NCBI RefSeq assembly: GCF_000586435.1
Contig: NZ_BAWH01000003.1
Span: 62,001-126,000 of the forward strand
Length of the DNA: 64,000 nucleotides
DNA from: Psychrobacter sp. JCM 18901
GTDB taxonomy: Bacteria; Pseudomonadota; Gammaproteobacteria; Pseudomonadales; Moraxellaceae
Direction: 5' to 3'
The translations under genes were made by a program, and so were the position numbers. Under the pieces are notes generated by a model, which saw only the letters and a program-made list of their open reading frames with translations, was not told where the DNA came from and did no database searches. Positions 9,005-20,774 of the stretch are shown here, piece after piece; within the stretch, counting starts at the first letter, position 1; each line of letters begins with the position of its first letter.

Positions 9005-10267
9005 TTATCTTATAAATTCTGGGTAAGCTTCCATACCACATTCTGCAATATCAGCACCTTCGTATTCGTCTTCTTCAGAGATACGTAGACCGATAACTAG
9101 CTTGATGATAGACCAAACCACTAGGCTGGCAATGAATACCCAAGCAAAGATGGTTGCAGCACCCACAATCTGACCGATGAAGGTAGATGCTGGGTTAGTG
9201 ATAGGTACAATTAGTAAACCGAATAGACCGACCACACCGTGAACTGAGATTGCACCAACTGGATCATCAATCTTGATTTTGTCTAAGGCTAAGATTGATA
9301 ACACTACAATGATACCGGCGATAACACCAAAGATAGTGGCTTGTAGTGCAGAAGGGGTTGAAGGCTCAGCAGTAATGGCTACTAGACCAGCTAGTACACC
9401 GTTTAGGAGCATGGTTAGATCCGCTTTACCAAAGATGATGCGAGCTAAGATCAAGGCACCGACAGCACCACCAGCAGCAGCAGCATTAGTGTTCAAAAAT
9501 ACTATTGCAACAGAGTTAGCACTAGCGATGTCGCCTAATTTAAGCACTGAACCACCGTTGAAACCGAACCAACCCATCCACAAGATTAGTGTACCGAGTG
9601 CCGCCAATGGTAGGTTGGCACCAGGAATAGCACGTATCTCACCGTTAGGACCATATTTACCTTTACGTGAGCCTAAGAGTAGTACACCTGCTAGAGCTGC
9701 TGCAGCACCAGCCATATGTACAATACCAGAGCCTGCAAAGTCAGAGAAGCCCATGTCGCCTAGGTTGAATAAACCAAAGACATCGTTGCCGCCCCATGTC
9801 CAGCTACCTTCTAATGGGTAGATAACACCAGTCATGACCACAGCGAATAACAAGAATGACCACAGTTTCATGCGCTCAGCAACGGCACCTGATACGATTG
9901 ACATACAGGTCGCTACAAAGACCACTTGGAAGAAAAAGTCTGATGCGGCAGAGTAGACAGAGTCGCCACCGAAGCCGTTTTCAGCAGAGGCTGCTAGGGC
10001 GTCTTCTACTAACGTATCACCGCCTGCAATTCCGCTTAAGAATAGATCGCCACCATACATAATCGCATAGCCGCATACCATATACATGATACTAGCCGTT
10101 GCAAATAGTGCGACGTTTTTGGTTAAGATTTCGACTGTATTTTTTGATCGGACCAGTCCGGCCTCTAACATAGTGAAGCCTGCTGCCATCCACATGACCA
10201 ACGCACCACATATCAAAAAGTAAAACGTATCGAGCGCATATTGGAGCTCAAAGATTTGACTTTCCAT
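9005..10267 (-). CDS. amtB: Ammonium transporter AmtB
   Basis: AmtB is the trimeric inner-membrane ammonium channel. The 420-residue protein has about eleven membrane segments and the family signature around DFAGSGIVHMAGAAAALAGVLLLG. The C-terminal cytoplasmic tail EEDEYEGADIAECGMEAYPEF is the part to which PII proteins dock. GGGGGA seven bases before the ATG sets the start. It lies downstream of glnK in one unit, the classic pairing in which uridylylation state of GlnK gates the channel. Unlike some AmtB proteins there is no obvious cleaved signal peptide. Confidence 0.95.
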   Translation of the reverse strand: MESQIFELQYALDTFYFLICGALVMWMAAGFTMLEAGLVRSKNTVEILTKNVALFATASIMYMVCGYAIMYGGDLFLSGIAGGDTLVEDALAASAENGFGGDSVYSAASDFFFQVVFVATCMSIVSGAVAERMKLWSFLLFAVVMTGVIYPLEGSWTWGGNDVFGLFNLGDMGFSDFAGSGIVHMAGAAAALAGVLLLGSRKGKYGPNGEIRAIPGANLPLAALGTLILWMGWFGFNGGSVLKLGDIASANSVAIVFLNTNAAAAGGAVGALILARIIFGKADLTMLLNGVLAGLVAITAEPSTPSALQATIFGVIAGIIVVLSILALDKIKIDDPVGAISVHGVVGLFGLLIVPITNPASTFIGQIVGAATIFAWVFIASLVVWSIIKLVIGLRISEEDEYEGADIAECGMEAYPEFIR

Positions 10268-10374
10268 TTAAATTCCCCCTTGAATTTATAATATAGATAT
10301 CGGCATTACCGATAGATAAAAATGCTGTAAGAGTCTGTACCTATAAGTTTATGCCCGTAGGTAGGTCTTCAAAT

Positions 10375-11193
<819 letters not shown>

Positions 11194-12047
11194 TTATGCT
11201 TTAGGAAATAGTAGATAAGGGGTTTTTGTGCTGACCAATAGCTTTTTAGTGTCACTACCTTGTAGTAATTCGCGTAGACGAGATTGGCCAAAAGCCCCAG
11301 TCATAAGTAAACCGATATCATGCTGATTTTGATAGTAGTTCAAAGCCGCAGCTACATCACGGCAGTCCAGCAATGTCTTTTTGGATTTAATACCCGCCTG
11401 TTTGAGCTTTGCGTAGGCTTCACGCAACGCATCACAGTTATCAGAAGTTTCCTTGCCGACCATCACAATATGAACCGTTAGTGCACGCACCAGTGGCGTT
11501 TTACACAGCCAATTTAGTAGTTTATGGCATGTTGGACTGTTATCAAACGCAAATAAAGCGGTAGTAGGGGGCAAAAATGGTGCATGTGTCACCAAAATGG
11601 GGCAGTGACTGACTCGAATGAGTTGGCTCAGTGTTGATTTGCAGGTGACATGATGACCTATAACGATCAATTGTGCTTGGTCATCGACGTAATCAATGCT
11701 CTGATTGAGGTTCTCATGACGATGCAGTGTATATGTCTTTAACTTATGACGTTGCTGCTCACAATACGAGGTCGCTTGAGATAATAGCAGTCGCCCCTGC
11801 GCTTTTAGTTCACAGTTGCTCAGATGCTCTTTGGATGTGAACTGTTCGAGCAAAGCGTTTTCGTCATCAATATTGAGGCAACCAGAATAATTAATAGCGG
11901 CTTTTTGCTGCAAGCTCGGCATTGAGTGCAATAAGCCAACAGGCGCACGCAGGCGAATAGAAGCCACATACTGGCCTCTAATACCGCTTGAACATGATCA
12001 GGACAGTCCAAGCAAGCAATCACACTATCTGGTTTTAAATTACTCAT
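11194..12047 (-). CDS. Universal stress protein (UspA family), one frame break
   Basis: About 284 residues once repaired, the length of tandem UspA-domain proteins. The opening SVIACLDCPDHVQAVLEAS resembles a UspA first strand and helix, and LIVIGHHVTCKSTL followed by LLMTGAFGQSRLRELLQGS corresponds to the nucleotide-loop ends of the two domains. The frame breaks near 11963, where the sequence has TGTGGCTTC but the protein needs TGTGGGCTTC (MWASIRLRAPVGLLHS). It lies 174 bases downstream of a SulP transporter on the same strand. SulP and Usp partners are often linked or fused, so a shared role is plausible. Confidence 0.75.
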
Positions 12048-12221
12048 AAAACGACCACATCATTTTAATAATAAAAATCTGCTATCTCAGCTTAGGGTTG
12101 GCGTATGAAAAATACATCCAACCCTTTTACCCATATAACTGTCTATTAATATCCGATACATTATCCATAGACTAATAATATAGTCACATGGCAACCGCGT
12201 AGATTTACTTAGCAGTGTCGC

Positions 12222-13721
12222 TTAGTCTAACAAGCCAATGTCTCGGCGGTCATGAACAGAGAAGCGATCAATCAGTGTTCGACTCGCATTGTTGAGTCCT
12301 ACCACTTTGACATCAATACCTTCACGTTGCAAGCGCATCACTAGCTTGTCTAAGGTATCAACAGCGCTGACATCCCAAAAATGTGCTTGGCTTACATCAA
12401 TCTGAATACTGTCTACAGCTTCTTTGGTATCGAAACTATGCAAGAACTGGGTGGTCGAGGCAAAGAATACCTGCCCTTGAACATAATAGTAGCGGGTATT
12501 GCTGCTGTCATCATATTCACTAAAGATGGTTAAGAATTGACCAATTTTATTGGCAAATGCCAAGGCAGATAGCAAGACACCTACGCCGACACCGTAAGCT
12601 AAGTTGTGAGTAAAGACGGTAGTCAATACAGTCGCTAGCATAACGATATTAAATGACATTGGATGCGTCTTAAACTCGCGAATAGATTGCCAGTTAAACG
12701 TACCAATCGATACCATAATCATGACTGCAACCAAGGCTGCCATTGGAATTTGACTGACCCATTCACTTAAGAACACGACCATAATCAGAAGGACGACACC
12801 AGCCATCAAAGTAGACAGACGCGTACGACCACCCGATTTGACGTTAATCATTGACTGGCCAATCATCGCACAGCCTGCCATACCACCAAAGAAACCTGAT
12901 ACAACATTAGCCATACCTTGACCACGACACTCTTTGTTTTTATCACTTGGGGTATCAGTCAATTCATCGACGATCGTTGCTGTCATCATAGACTCTAAAA
13001 GACCGACAATGGCAAGCGCGATAGAGTAGGGCGCAATAATCAGCAAGGTATTTAGGTTTAACGGAATATCAGGTAACAAGAATACTGGCAATGAATCTGG
13101 CAAATCACCCATGCTGCCAACATTGCGAATATCGAGATTCATATACATTGCAACAGCGGTCAAACCTACAATACAAATAAGCGGTGAAGGAACGATGCGA
13201 CCGATTTTAGGGATAAGTGGAAACAGATAAATAATCGCTAAACCAGCTGCCGTCATGATATAAACGGTCATGCCAACACGCTCAGTCATGGGGTTCAGTT
13301 CTGGTAATTGCGCGGCAAATATCAAAATCGCTAAAGCGTTGACGAAGCCAATCACCACTGAACGAGAGACAAAGCGCATCAGGTTACCAAGTTTTAAGAT
13401 ACCCATTACAATTTGAATACCACCGCACAATAAGGTAGCGGCAAGCAAGTATTGTAGACCATGGTCAGCAACCAAATCTACCATGACCAGTGCCATAGCC
13501 CCTGTCGCTGCTGAGATCATCCCAGGACGACCACCGACAAAACTGATCACTACCGCGATACAAAATGAGGCATATAAGCCAACCTTTGGATCAACACCAG
13601 CGATAATAGAAAAGGCAATGGCTTCTGGAATAAGAGCTAGGGCTACAACCAAACCCGATAAAACGTCACCGCGAACATTGGAAAACCACTCGTCACGCAA
13701 GTTATCAATAAAAGATGTCAT
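12222..13721 (-). CDS. SulP family anion transporter with STAS domain
   Basis: 499 residues from the ATG at 13721; an upstream in-frame TTG is less likely. The N-terminal half has the SulP signature ([28 protein letters not shown]) and ten or more membrane segments. The C-terminal 110 residues form a STAS domain ([23 protein letters not shown]) that controls such carriers. The family moves sulfate, bicarbonate or other anions by sodium symport or exchange. The substrate cannot be read from sequence, though this shorter type often resembles bicarbonate carriers. A universal stress protein gene follows downstream. Confidence 0.88.
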   Translation of the reverse strand: MTSFIDNLRDEWFSNVRGDVLSGLVVALALIPEAIAFSIIAGVDPKVGLYASFCIAVVISFVGGRPGMISAATGAMALVMVDLVADHGLQYLLAATLLCGGIQIVMGILKLGNLMRFVSRSVVIGFVNALAILIFAAQLPELNPMTERVGMTVYIMTAAGLAIIYLFPLIPKIGRIVPSPLICIVGLTAVAMYMNLDIRNVGSMGDLPDSLPVFLLPDIPLNLNTLLIIAPYSIALAIVGLLESMMTATIVDELTDTPSDKNKECRGQGMANVVSGFFGGMAGCAMIGQSMINVKSGGRTRLSTLMAGVVLLIMVVFLSEWVSQIPMAALVAVMIMVSIGTFNWQSIREFKTHPMSFNIVMLATVLTTVFTHNLAYGVGVGVLLSALAFANKIGQFLTIFSEYDDSSNTRYYYVQGQVFFASTTQFLHSFDTKEAVDSIQIDVSQAHFWDVSAVDTLDKLVMRLQREGIDVKVVGLNNASRTLIDRFSVHDRRDIGLLD

Positions 13722-14391
13722 AAGTAAACTACATAGGGTTAGAGGCAAAAAAAGTAATCATTACTCATTTATAAAATGATCGCGTCGCTAATAATAGCTA
13801 TTCATTTTTCTTTTACTTCAACATGCACTAGGTCATGTTGCTGTGTTGAATTGTGAGAAACTAATAACCGAGGTATCTACTGATTTTTTTGGTATCAAAA
13901 ATACGCTCATCAATAATCAATACGATGATAAGGGCAGTAAATTACCTAAAAATATTTTTTTAAAAGATTGCTTAAAATAGGCAACTAGATAGATGTACCT
14001 ACAATAATATATAGAGTCAGCAATCACTTGCTGTAATAGAAGGTGATATATCACTCGTCAAATTATCAAAATTGTCTGATACACCCTTATCACAACAAGA
14101 ATCGTTGATGAAGAGGCATGACAATAGCGCGATAAATGTGACAACATGCTAAACTAAAATGCTTGAGCAATGTGCTCAGCAAAATACTGATAAATATTAA
14201 TCAAGCTGACTATTATAGCATTAGCCACTTAATATAAAAACAGGCGAATAATAGCATAAAGTCATAAAAAAATCAGTACCGAAATCTGAACGATGGCGTT
14301 AAGATGCTGCACATCTTAGCGGCGTCGGTTAGAGTCGCTATACAGCAGATTTATTTGATGCAATTTTTCTCGTTTAATAGAAGGAATAGAT
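13722..14391. other. Intergenic region between divergent SulP gene and murD
   Basis: 670 bases separating two divergently transcribed genes, so it must hold both promoters. An inverted repeat CAACATG-N8-CATGTTG lies at about 13822-13843. TAGAAGGAATAGAT just before 14392 is the murD ribosome binding site. No open frame or RNA gene was recognised. Confidence 0.45.
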
Positions 14392-15816
14392 ATGACCACT
14401 AATACAGCAACAGAAACCTTACTTCATAAGGGTAGTGGTCTACAAGTCGTAGTCGGTTTGGGGCAGTCTGGATTGTCCGTCGCGCATTATCTGGCCAAGC
14501 AAGGCTATCAAGTCGCAGTCACTGATGCTCAAGTTACCCCTAAGTTGGCCGATCAGTTGCCAGCCGAGATAGAGATTCGTCAGTTTGGTGGGATAGATGC
14601 CGATTTATTGCAGCAAGCCGCACGTATTATTATTAGCCCAGGTATTTCTCTTGAAACTGCCGCTGTGGCTGCTGCTCGCCAAGCCAATATTCCTGTAGTC
14701 AGTGATATTCAACTGTTCTGTGAAGCGTGTACCGCACCCATCGTAGCGATTACAGGCTCTAACGCTAAAAGTACAGTCACTACGTTAGTTGGTCAAATGG
14801 CGGTAGATGCTGGCGTTAATGTGGGTGTCGGCGGCAATATCGGTGTACCAGCTTTAACATTGCTAGATAATACTGATATGGAACTTGCGGTGCTTGAGCT
14901 GTCTAGTTTCCAATTAGAAACCGTCACCAATTTGGGCGCAAAGATAGCGACTGTGCTCAATATGTCGCCTGATCATTTAGATCGTCATGGAGATATGCTC
15001 GGTTACCATCAAGCCAAACACCGTATCTTCCAAGGTGCCAAGTCGGTGATGATTAACCGCGAAGATGCACTGACTCGTCCATTGGTCGCAGACAACCTAC
15101 CGAGAATTAGCACCGGTATTCATGCCCCTGATAAAGGTCAGTATGGTCTTATTACCGACACAGAGGGCCAAACTTATCTTGCTCGTGGTACAGAACGATT
15201 ACTGTCGGCAGACAAACTGTTGATTAAAGGTCGTCATAATCTATTGAATGCACAAGCGGCTCTGGCCCTTGGCGAGCTGGCAGGATTACCGCTAGAGAGT
15301 ATGCTGACTACTTTGCAGCAGTTCACAGGTCTTGAGCACCGCTGCCAATATGTGGCTAATGCTGCTGGTATTGATTATTTCAATGATTCTAAAGGTACCA
15401 ATATTGGTTCGACCATGGCCGCTATCGAAGGCTTGGGCGCAGTCTATGCGCCAAAAGACGGTAAGCTATTATTAATCTTAGGCGGGCAAGGCAAAGGGCA
15501 ACAGTTTGGTGAATTAACGCCTTTTATCAATCAATATGTGAGCCAAGTCTTGTTCATTGGTGAAGATGGTCAGCAGATTGAACAACATCTAAGAGCTGCG
15601 AAATTGAGTGATGATGTCGCACTACATCAGTGTCAGACACTAGAGAATGCGTTTGCGACTATCCAACAAGTCACTACCAGTAGTTTATCGCAAGTACAGG
15701 CTGTATTGTTGTCACCTGCCTGTGCTAGTTTTGACCAATATAGTGGTTATGCGGCTCGCGGTGACCACTTTAGCCAACTGGTCAATCAATTAGATACTGC
15801 ACAATCAGAAGCTTAA
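14392..15816 (+). CDS. murD: UDP-MurNAc-L-alanine--D-glutamate ligase
   Basis: MurD adds D-glutamate to UDP-MurNAc-L-Ala. The 474-residue protein has the N-terminal Rossmann-like segment VVVGLGQSGLSVAHYL, the ATP-binding GSNAKSTVTTLVG, the central ELSSFQLET and NMSPDHLDRHGDM, the DSKGTNIGST stretch of the C-terminal domain and LSPACASFDQY near the end. AGAAGGAATAGAT precedes the ATG. The frame is intact. It is followed by ftsW, the usual dcw order, but is separated from mraY by about 10.8 kb of unrelated genes. Confidence 0.96.
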   Translation: MTTNTATETLLHKGSGLQVVVGLGQSGLSVAHYLAKQGYQVAVTDAQVTPKLADQLPAEIEIRQFGGIDADLLQQAARIIISPGISLETAAVAAARQANIPVVSDIQLFCEACTAPIVAITGSNAKSTVTTLVGQMAVDAGVNVGVGGNIGVPALTLLDNTDMELAVLELSSFQLETVTNLGAKIATVLNMSPDHLDRHGDMLGYHQAKHRIFQGAKSVMINREDALTRPLVADNLPRISTGIHAPDKGQYGLITDTEGQTYLARGTERLLSADKLLIKGRHNLLNAQAALALGELAGLPLESMLTTLQQFTGLEHRCQYVANAAGIDYFNDSKGTNIGSTMAAIEGLGAVYAPKDGKLLLILGGQGKGQQFGELTPFINQYVSQVLFIGEDGQQIEQHLRAAKLSDDVALHQCQTLENAFATIQQVTTSSLSQVQAVLLSPACASFDQYSGYAARGDHFSQLVNQLDTAQSEA

Positions 15817-16044
15817 TAAGTAGCCGAATATGTCAATCAGCTATATAGATTGGCATAGCACATATCGCGCCTTTAGCAACAGCCAGTATTTTCTGGATAA
15901 ATGATTGTTTTGCTTATAGATTGCTGCTACTGTCAAGCATATAATCCTGATTACTAAAATAGGTGCTAGCTAAGGCGTTTGCCGAGGGTTACAGGTTTTC
16001 TATCACCATCTATTTAGTACGATTTATTTTATGATTTTTTAAAC

Positions 16045-16074
16045 GGTGGCGTTTCATAGACGCCGTGTTTTTTT
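16045..16074 (+). terminator. Possible terminator or hairpin between murD and ftsW
   Basis: GGCGT-N7-ACGCC stem followed by GTGTTTTTTT, ending about 24 bases before the ftsW start. It has the form of an intrinsic terminator, but the stem is only five strong pairs and its position just before an essential gene argues for partial read-through or attenuation. Confidence 0.4.
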
Positions 16075-16097
16075 CGTTTGTTAGTGTATATAAAATT

Positions 16098-17295
16098 ATG
16101 GCGCTCTCTTCTTTTTTTCGTTCCTCGCCCCAAACCAAGCAAACCTCTGGCTCAGACGGTGTTCTGTCTATGCCATCAGCGCGCGCAATTTTATTATCAA
16201 GCGTCGGCTGTATGATGGTGCTTAGTCTGCTGATGGTGGCTTCTGCTTCTATTCCTTTTGCGCTCAGCCGCGGTATGACCGAGCTGTATTTTTTTCAAGA
16301 ATCAGCTGTTGTATATGACGATTGGTTTAATCGTTGCGGTCATTCCTTATTATGGCGTGTCTTTACGCACCCTATATAAGACCGAGACCCAGTTTGCTTT
16401 GCTGGGCATCACGGGGCTATTGCTTGTTGCCACGTTGTTTAGCACACCAATTAATGGCTCTAAACGCTGGCTCACAGTAGGCGGCTTTAATTTTCAGGTA
16501 GCTGAGTTAGCCAAACTGGTCATGATTGTGTTTGTATCTGACTTTGTGGTGCGGCGATCTTTTGAAGTTCGTAATGGCTAGATGGTTTCTTGCGAATTAT
16601 GCTGGTAGTGGCGCTGATAACGATACTGCTATTGTCGCAGCCAGATTTTGGTTCTTTTGTCGTTATTATTGGTACGCTGTTCGCGATTTTTTTATATCGC
16701 TGGGGCACCTTACAAGCATTTCTTAGCATTGGGTGCTGCTGCTGTTGGCGGGGCTGTCTTGATGGTGACTACGGCAGAATACCGACTGGTGCGTGTGATG
16801 TCGTTTATGGATCCATTTGACGATGTGCAGGATACTGATTATCAGCTCGCACGTAGTTTGATTGCCTTTGGCCGTGGCCAGTTCACGGGTGTTGGCTATG
16901 GCGAAAGTGTACAGAAACTGTCGCATTTGCCTGAGGCACATACGGATTTTTTATTAGCCATTACAGGTGAAGAGTTAGGGTTTGTCGGTGTCAGTATGGT
17001 ACTGATACTTGAAGCGTTGATCATCGGTAGTGCGATGCGTATCAGTTACAATGCGCTAAAACGTCGTCAAATGCGTATGAGCTATACCGCTTTCGGAATC
17101 GGCGTGGTATTTATTGCCCAGACGATTATTAACGCTGCGATGAATATGGGTGCCATTCCAACCAAAGGTCTCACTATGCCGTTCTTTAGTTATGGTGGAT
17201 CGTCTATGTTGATTAGCTTGGTTATGGTTGCGCTATTATTAAAGATATATAAAGAAAGCCCTGAAATCGAGAAAAGCCAATGCCGTTATTACTAA
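16098..17295 (+). CDS. ftsW: Peptidoglycan glycosyltransferase / division protein FtsW (three frame breaks)
   Basis: FtsW is the septal SEDS-family glycan polymerase, an integral membrane protein. Pieces in successive frames read as one FtsW: LFSTPINGSKRWLTVGGFNFQVAELAKLV, then LLSQPDFGSFVV, then the long segment with YQLARSLIAFGRGQFTGVGYGESVQKL, LPEAHTDFLLAITGEELGF and the final PFFSYGGSS. Breaks: T7 at 16289-16295 (needs T6, MTELYFFKNQLLYM), a lost base near 16579 creating a TAG, and T7 at 16687-16693 (needs T6). Repair gives 399 codons. Multiple hits in an essential gene argue for sequence error. Confidence 0.92.
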
Positions 17296-17361
17296 TAGGC
17301 TCTATATATAATAGTCTCTGCATAGCTTCAGATTTTCGGTAAATAGTGTTTAGCATTATTG

Positions 17362-17397
17362 CAATAAAAGCGTCACTCTTAGTGGCGCTTTTTATTG
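17362..17397. terminator. Bidirectional terminator between ftsW and gluQ
   Basis: CAATAAAAGCG-TCACT-CTT-AGTGG-CGCTTTTTATTG hairpin between convergent genes, with A-rich and T-rich flanks so that it can stop transcription from both sides. Confidence 0.85.
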
Positions 17398-17431
17398 TCT
17401 ATTTTACGGCTGTTGATGTATTAACTATTTG

Positions 17432-18438
17432 TTAATAAGATAAATTTAACTGCTGCTTGCCTTGTAGCGGGGTGTTATCCCATTGCGCAATGGCTTGTTC
17501 AAGCATATTTTCTGGGGTATCGATATCGACCTTTGGTTGCTGCAGTAGCGATAGTGCTTCAGCAATAAGTTGACTCGGGTTTGATGTGTCGATTGGTTGA
17601 GCAAGGTTTTGCTTAGAGAGTTTTTGGCCGTCAGCATTATTAATCAATGGCAGATGATACCATTGGTCAATAGTAGGTAGGCGGGCGGCTTGCATGATAC
17701 CGATTTGCGCAGTCGTCATAGGTAGAATATCGAGACCACGCATGATATGAGTAACCTGCTGTAGACCATCATCGAGCTGGCTGCCAGTATATAGTTAATC
17801 ATGTTATCCTGACGACGAGCGACCATATCGCCTAACGTCTGCTGCGGATTATCCCATTGTAGTCCCTGAATACCATCATTGAAGCCAATCCGATAGTCTG
17901 GTAGCTGAATACGTAGCTTATGCTGTTGTCTATCAAGGTCAGATGCCACACAGCGACGTGGATAGCGCTGCCGATTTGGCTGTACTTGGTCAATTGGTGA
18001 AACTTGTTCGTCTAACGATGTCTGGTCGGTCAGCGCAGCTAAGCTAGCACGACTATGGTTTCTACTTATCTCTTCTTGCGCCCAGTACTGTTCTAAGTCC
18101 TTACGGGAGCATTGGCAGCCATAGGTCAACGGCCCTAGGTATGATGATAGATAATCGTTGTAGATATCAATGCGCTCAGACTGATAAATGACATCACCAT
18201 CCCAATGTAGCCCAAGTGCCTCAAGATCCATCAAAATTTGCTCAGTGAACTGTCTATCGCAGCGTTCAGTATCAGTATCTTCCATACGCAGCAGCCACTT
18301 ACCACCGATTGATTTGATATGGCAGAAGCTGGCAAGCGCAGTCGTTAAAGAGCCGAGATGTAACTCACCCGTTGGTGAAGGCGCAAAGCGGCCAATGGGC
18401 TGTGATGGTGGCGTTTGATTTGGCATGGTGGTAGGCAT
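17432..18438 (-). CDS. gluQ: Glutamyl-Q tRNA(Asp) synthetase (one frame break)
   Basis: GluQ (YadB) is a truncated glutamyl-tRNA synthetase that puts glutamate on queuosine-34 of tRNA-Asp. The class I signature is [15 protein letters not shown] near residue 18 and the KMSKS equivalent is KLSKQN. The zinc-ligand region is [12 protein letters not shown]. One base is missing near 17781, where NYILAS should continue as [15 protein letters not shown]. Repair gives about 336 codons. The start is uncertain; ATG at 18438 is used and 18426 is an alternative. It lies downstream of dksA, the same neighbourhood as in E. coli. Confidence 0.9.
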
Positions 18439-18611
18439 TGTTTTCAAAATAAATGGCTGTCTATAAGAGGTAATAAAGATAGAATAATAAATATGAGTAT
18501 CAAAAGATATTCATTAAATGAGATTGTTTTGTTAGTCATGTCATTATTTAGACGATTGTATTTGTCAGAGCAAAGTCAGCAATACAGCAAAATAGTGACA
18601 GTCTAAAATAC

Positions 18612-18638
18612 AAAAAGCGACCTATTATAAGGTCGCTT
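18612..18638 (-). terminator. Intrinsic terminator after dksA
   Basis: On the minus strand AAGCGACCT-TATAAT-AGGTCGCTTTTTG, a nine-base stem with a T run, about 30 bases past the dksA stop. It would limit read-through into gluQ. Confidence 0.85.
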
Positions 18639-18668
18639 CTGCTGACATTTATATCTGTAATATCTGAT

Positions 18669-19106
18669 CTAAGCGCCTTGGTTTTGACGTTCTTTGATTT
18701 CAGATAAGGTTTTGCAGTCGATACATTGAGTAGCGGTTGGACGTGCTTCAAGGCGACGTAATCCAATCTCTACACCACAAGTCTCACAAAATCCATAGTC
18801 ATCATTTTCGATTTCTAACATAGATTTGTCGATTTTGCGGATAAGTTTGCGCTCACGGTCGCGAGTACGTAATGCCAATGCAAACTCTTCTTCTTGAGTG
18901 GCACGGTCATTGATGTCTGGCATGGCGCTTGACTCATCTTGGATGTAGTTTTTAGTACGATCCGCTTCGCCAATCAGTTGGTTTTTCCAATCCAATAAAA
19001 TAGCCTTAAAGTGCTCCAACTGCGCATCAGACATATACTCTTCGTCTTTGGCCGGCACATAAGGAGTAAATTTAACTTCACTCGGATTCGTGGTCAGGGT
19101 GCTCAT
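18669..19106 (-). CDS. dksA: RNA polymerase-binding transcription factor DksA
   Basis: DksA inserts a coiled coil into the RNA polymerase secondary channel and works with ppGpp in the stringent response. The 145-residue protein has the coiled-coil region with the tip sequence DINDRATQEEEFALALRTRDRERKL, and a four-cysteine zinc finger CETCG...CIDCK at about residues 114-135. The start is an ATG with AGGATACCCAT upstream. gluQ follows on the same strand after a terminator. Confidence 0.96.
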   Translation of the reverse strand: MSTLTTNPSEVKFTPYVPAKDEEYMSDAQLEHFKAILLDWKNQLIGEADRTKNYIQDESSAMPDINDRATQEEEFALALRTRDRERKLIRKIDKSMLEIENDDYGFCETCGVEIGLRRLEARPTATQCIDCKTLSEIKERQNQGA

Positions 19107-19600
19107 ATGGGTATCCTACTTTTTCAAATTAATTCAATAAAACGACGTATCAAAAGACAAGACGTTATTAATGCTACAAACGCTACAATTTGTCCTTTTA
19201 TCAAACGTTTCACCACTTGGTAATACAAGTAACACAGCTGATCAAATAATATCGTAGACTTTCTATCTTGACAGTTATATACCGATTGTTAGATAAGTTG
19301 TTATATAAACTTCGGTATTTAATAATACTGTCTAAAGCATGCCGTAGGTCATTGATTGTGAAAACTGAGCTTGTGGTTAATGGGCCATCCTAGCTATCGT
19401 GCAGTGGCTTCATATTAGATATTGGGCCACCCTTGCTTTATTTCATAAGTTGTATCATTGTTTGTAATAATAATGAAGTGATTTTTTTATACTGAATGCA
19501 TATTTTATTTGTTTATTACTGTGTTTTTTTATCAAAAATATTGGTGAAAGCTATAAGTATAAAGGGCTAAGACTTATACCAGCACCAATAATTCTGGGCA
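19107..19600. other. Intergenic region upstream of dksA
   Basis: 494 AT-rich bases between dksA and the CpdA-like gene, both on the minus strand. The left part must hold the dksA promoter. An imperfect direct repeat, TGGGCCAYCCTWGCT, occurs at about 19380 and 19421. Nothing else was recognised. Confidence 0.45.
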
Positions 19601-20441
19601 TCAAGTATCCAGTCTTTCAACCCAGCTTGCAACTGTTCCATTGTTGGCTAATTGCAACCAGCGATATCCTGGTAATGCATGCTCATCATAAGAGAAATCA
19701 TCTTCGTAGGGTTTGAACTGATAGCAGGTAGATGGCGTGCTATACACCGTGACGCCTTGGCGCAGTCGAACTTGCTCTTGATGAGTATGGCCACTGATCA
19801 CTACTTGTAGCTGTTCAAATGGTGCCATATGCTGCCAAAAACTCTCAGTGTTTTCTGCCATATGGGTATCAATCCAATCAGAATCAACTGGGACAATATG
19901 ATGGTGCAGGGCGATCAATGCAGGCTTATCACAGCTGCTGAGTCTCTCACATAACCAATTGATATCAGCAGGCGTAATCTCGCCTGCGACCTTACCAGAA
20001 ATGGAGGAGTCTAATAACAACAGCTGCCAGTATTCAGTCTCAATGACATGACGACTTAACAAACGTGAGTCAGCAGGCTGAGCGACAAGCTCTCGCTGAA
20101 AAAAATGGCAAGTCTTTACCATTCTCGTCCGTCACATCATGATTACCAGCAATACAAGCAAAAGGAATCTGAGTCGCCTGTAATACAGTAAAGATATGAT
20201 CATAAATTGAAGACTTTACTCGATTGACCAAGTCACCGGTCACAATAATCAAATCACAGCGAATATCTTCACTAAGCGCCTGCTGAAGCACTGCTTCAAA
20301 GCTACGCTGACAAGTCACGTCATCATTATAGGTATTATTCTCATCAACAAAGACAGGCGTCGATAAGTGCAAATCAGTAATCTGTAAGATATTTATCGTT
20401 TGGTCAGAGGTGCTTAACTTATTGGCAGGATAGTTTGGCAT
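19601..20441 (-). CDS. CpdA-like metallophosphoesterase (one frame break)
   Basis: Calcineurin-type metallophosphoesterase similar to 3',5'-cyclic-AMP phosphodiesterase CpdA. The metal-binding motifs appear in order: ITDLHLS near residue 20, VTGDLVNR near 72, AGNHDVTD near 97, and the C-terminal SGHTHQEQ. The A7 run at 20099-20105 (T7 in the gene) breaks the frame. With six the protein reads GKDLPFFQRELVAQPADSRL and totals 280 codons. It appears to be a single-gene unit. cAMP as substrate is inferred from the family and not certain. Confidence 0.82.
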
Positions 20442-20774
20442 TGGTTCAGTCCCTTATCGAATCACAACAATAAGTATTGTTAGCGCGAGTATGGATAAAT
20501 GAGCTACTATTTTTCACTGGGTATTTATAATTATTATTAATCTACTATAAAAGAGCACAGCGTTTGCCTTGAGCTTACTTTAACTCTAATCAACAATATT
20601 TATACTATCAACTAGCAATAGCAAATTTAAAGTCTAGAGCCACCTTATAGTATTATTGAGCTAAAGTATTCATTATATTAATAAAATAAAGTCGAACAAA
20701 AAGATAGCGAAAAACAGTCATGTTTTATTTATTATAACGTATTTACAGCGACGCTAACTAAAGTTTTATCTTTA
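20442..20774. other. Intergenic spacer
   Basis: 333 AT-rich bases between the CpdA-like gene and znuB on the minus strand. No open frame, repeat or clear terminator was seen for the zinc operon. Confidence 0.4.

Noticed and set aside
9273..9821. Plus-strand open frame of about 180 codons opposite amtB
   Set aside because: It is antisense to a clear amtB, has biased low-complexity composition and no ribosome binding site; a shadow frame.
13822..13843. Inverted repeat CAACATG-N8-CATGTTG as a terminator
   Set aside because: No T run follows on either strand and it lies between divergent genes; it could be an operator, but nothing supports a specific regulator.
16098..17295. ftsW as a pseudogene or as several small proteins
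   Set aside because: The fragments follow one another in the exact FtsW order and two of the three breaks fit the T6 to T7 pattern; an essential gene is unlikely to be dead.
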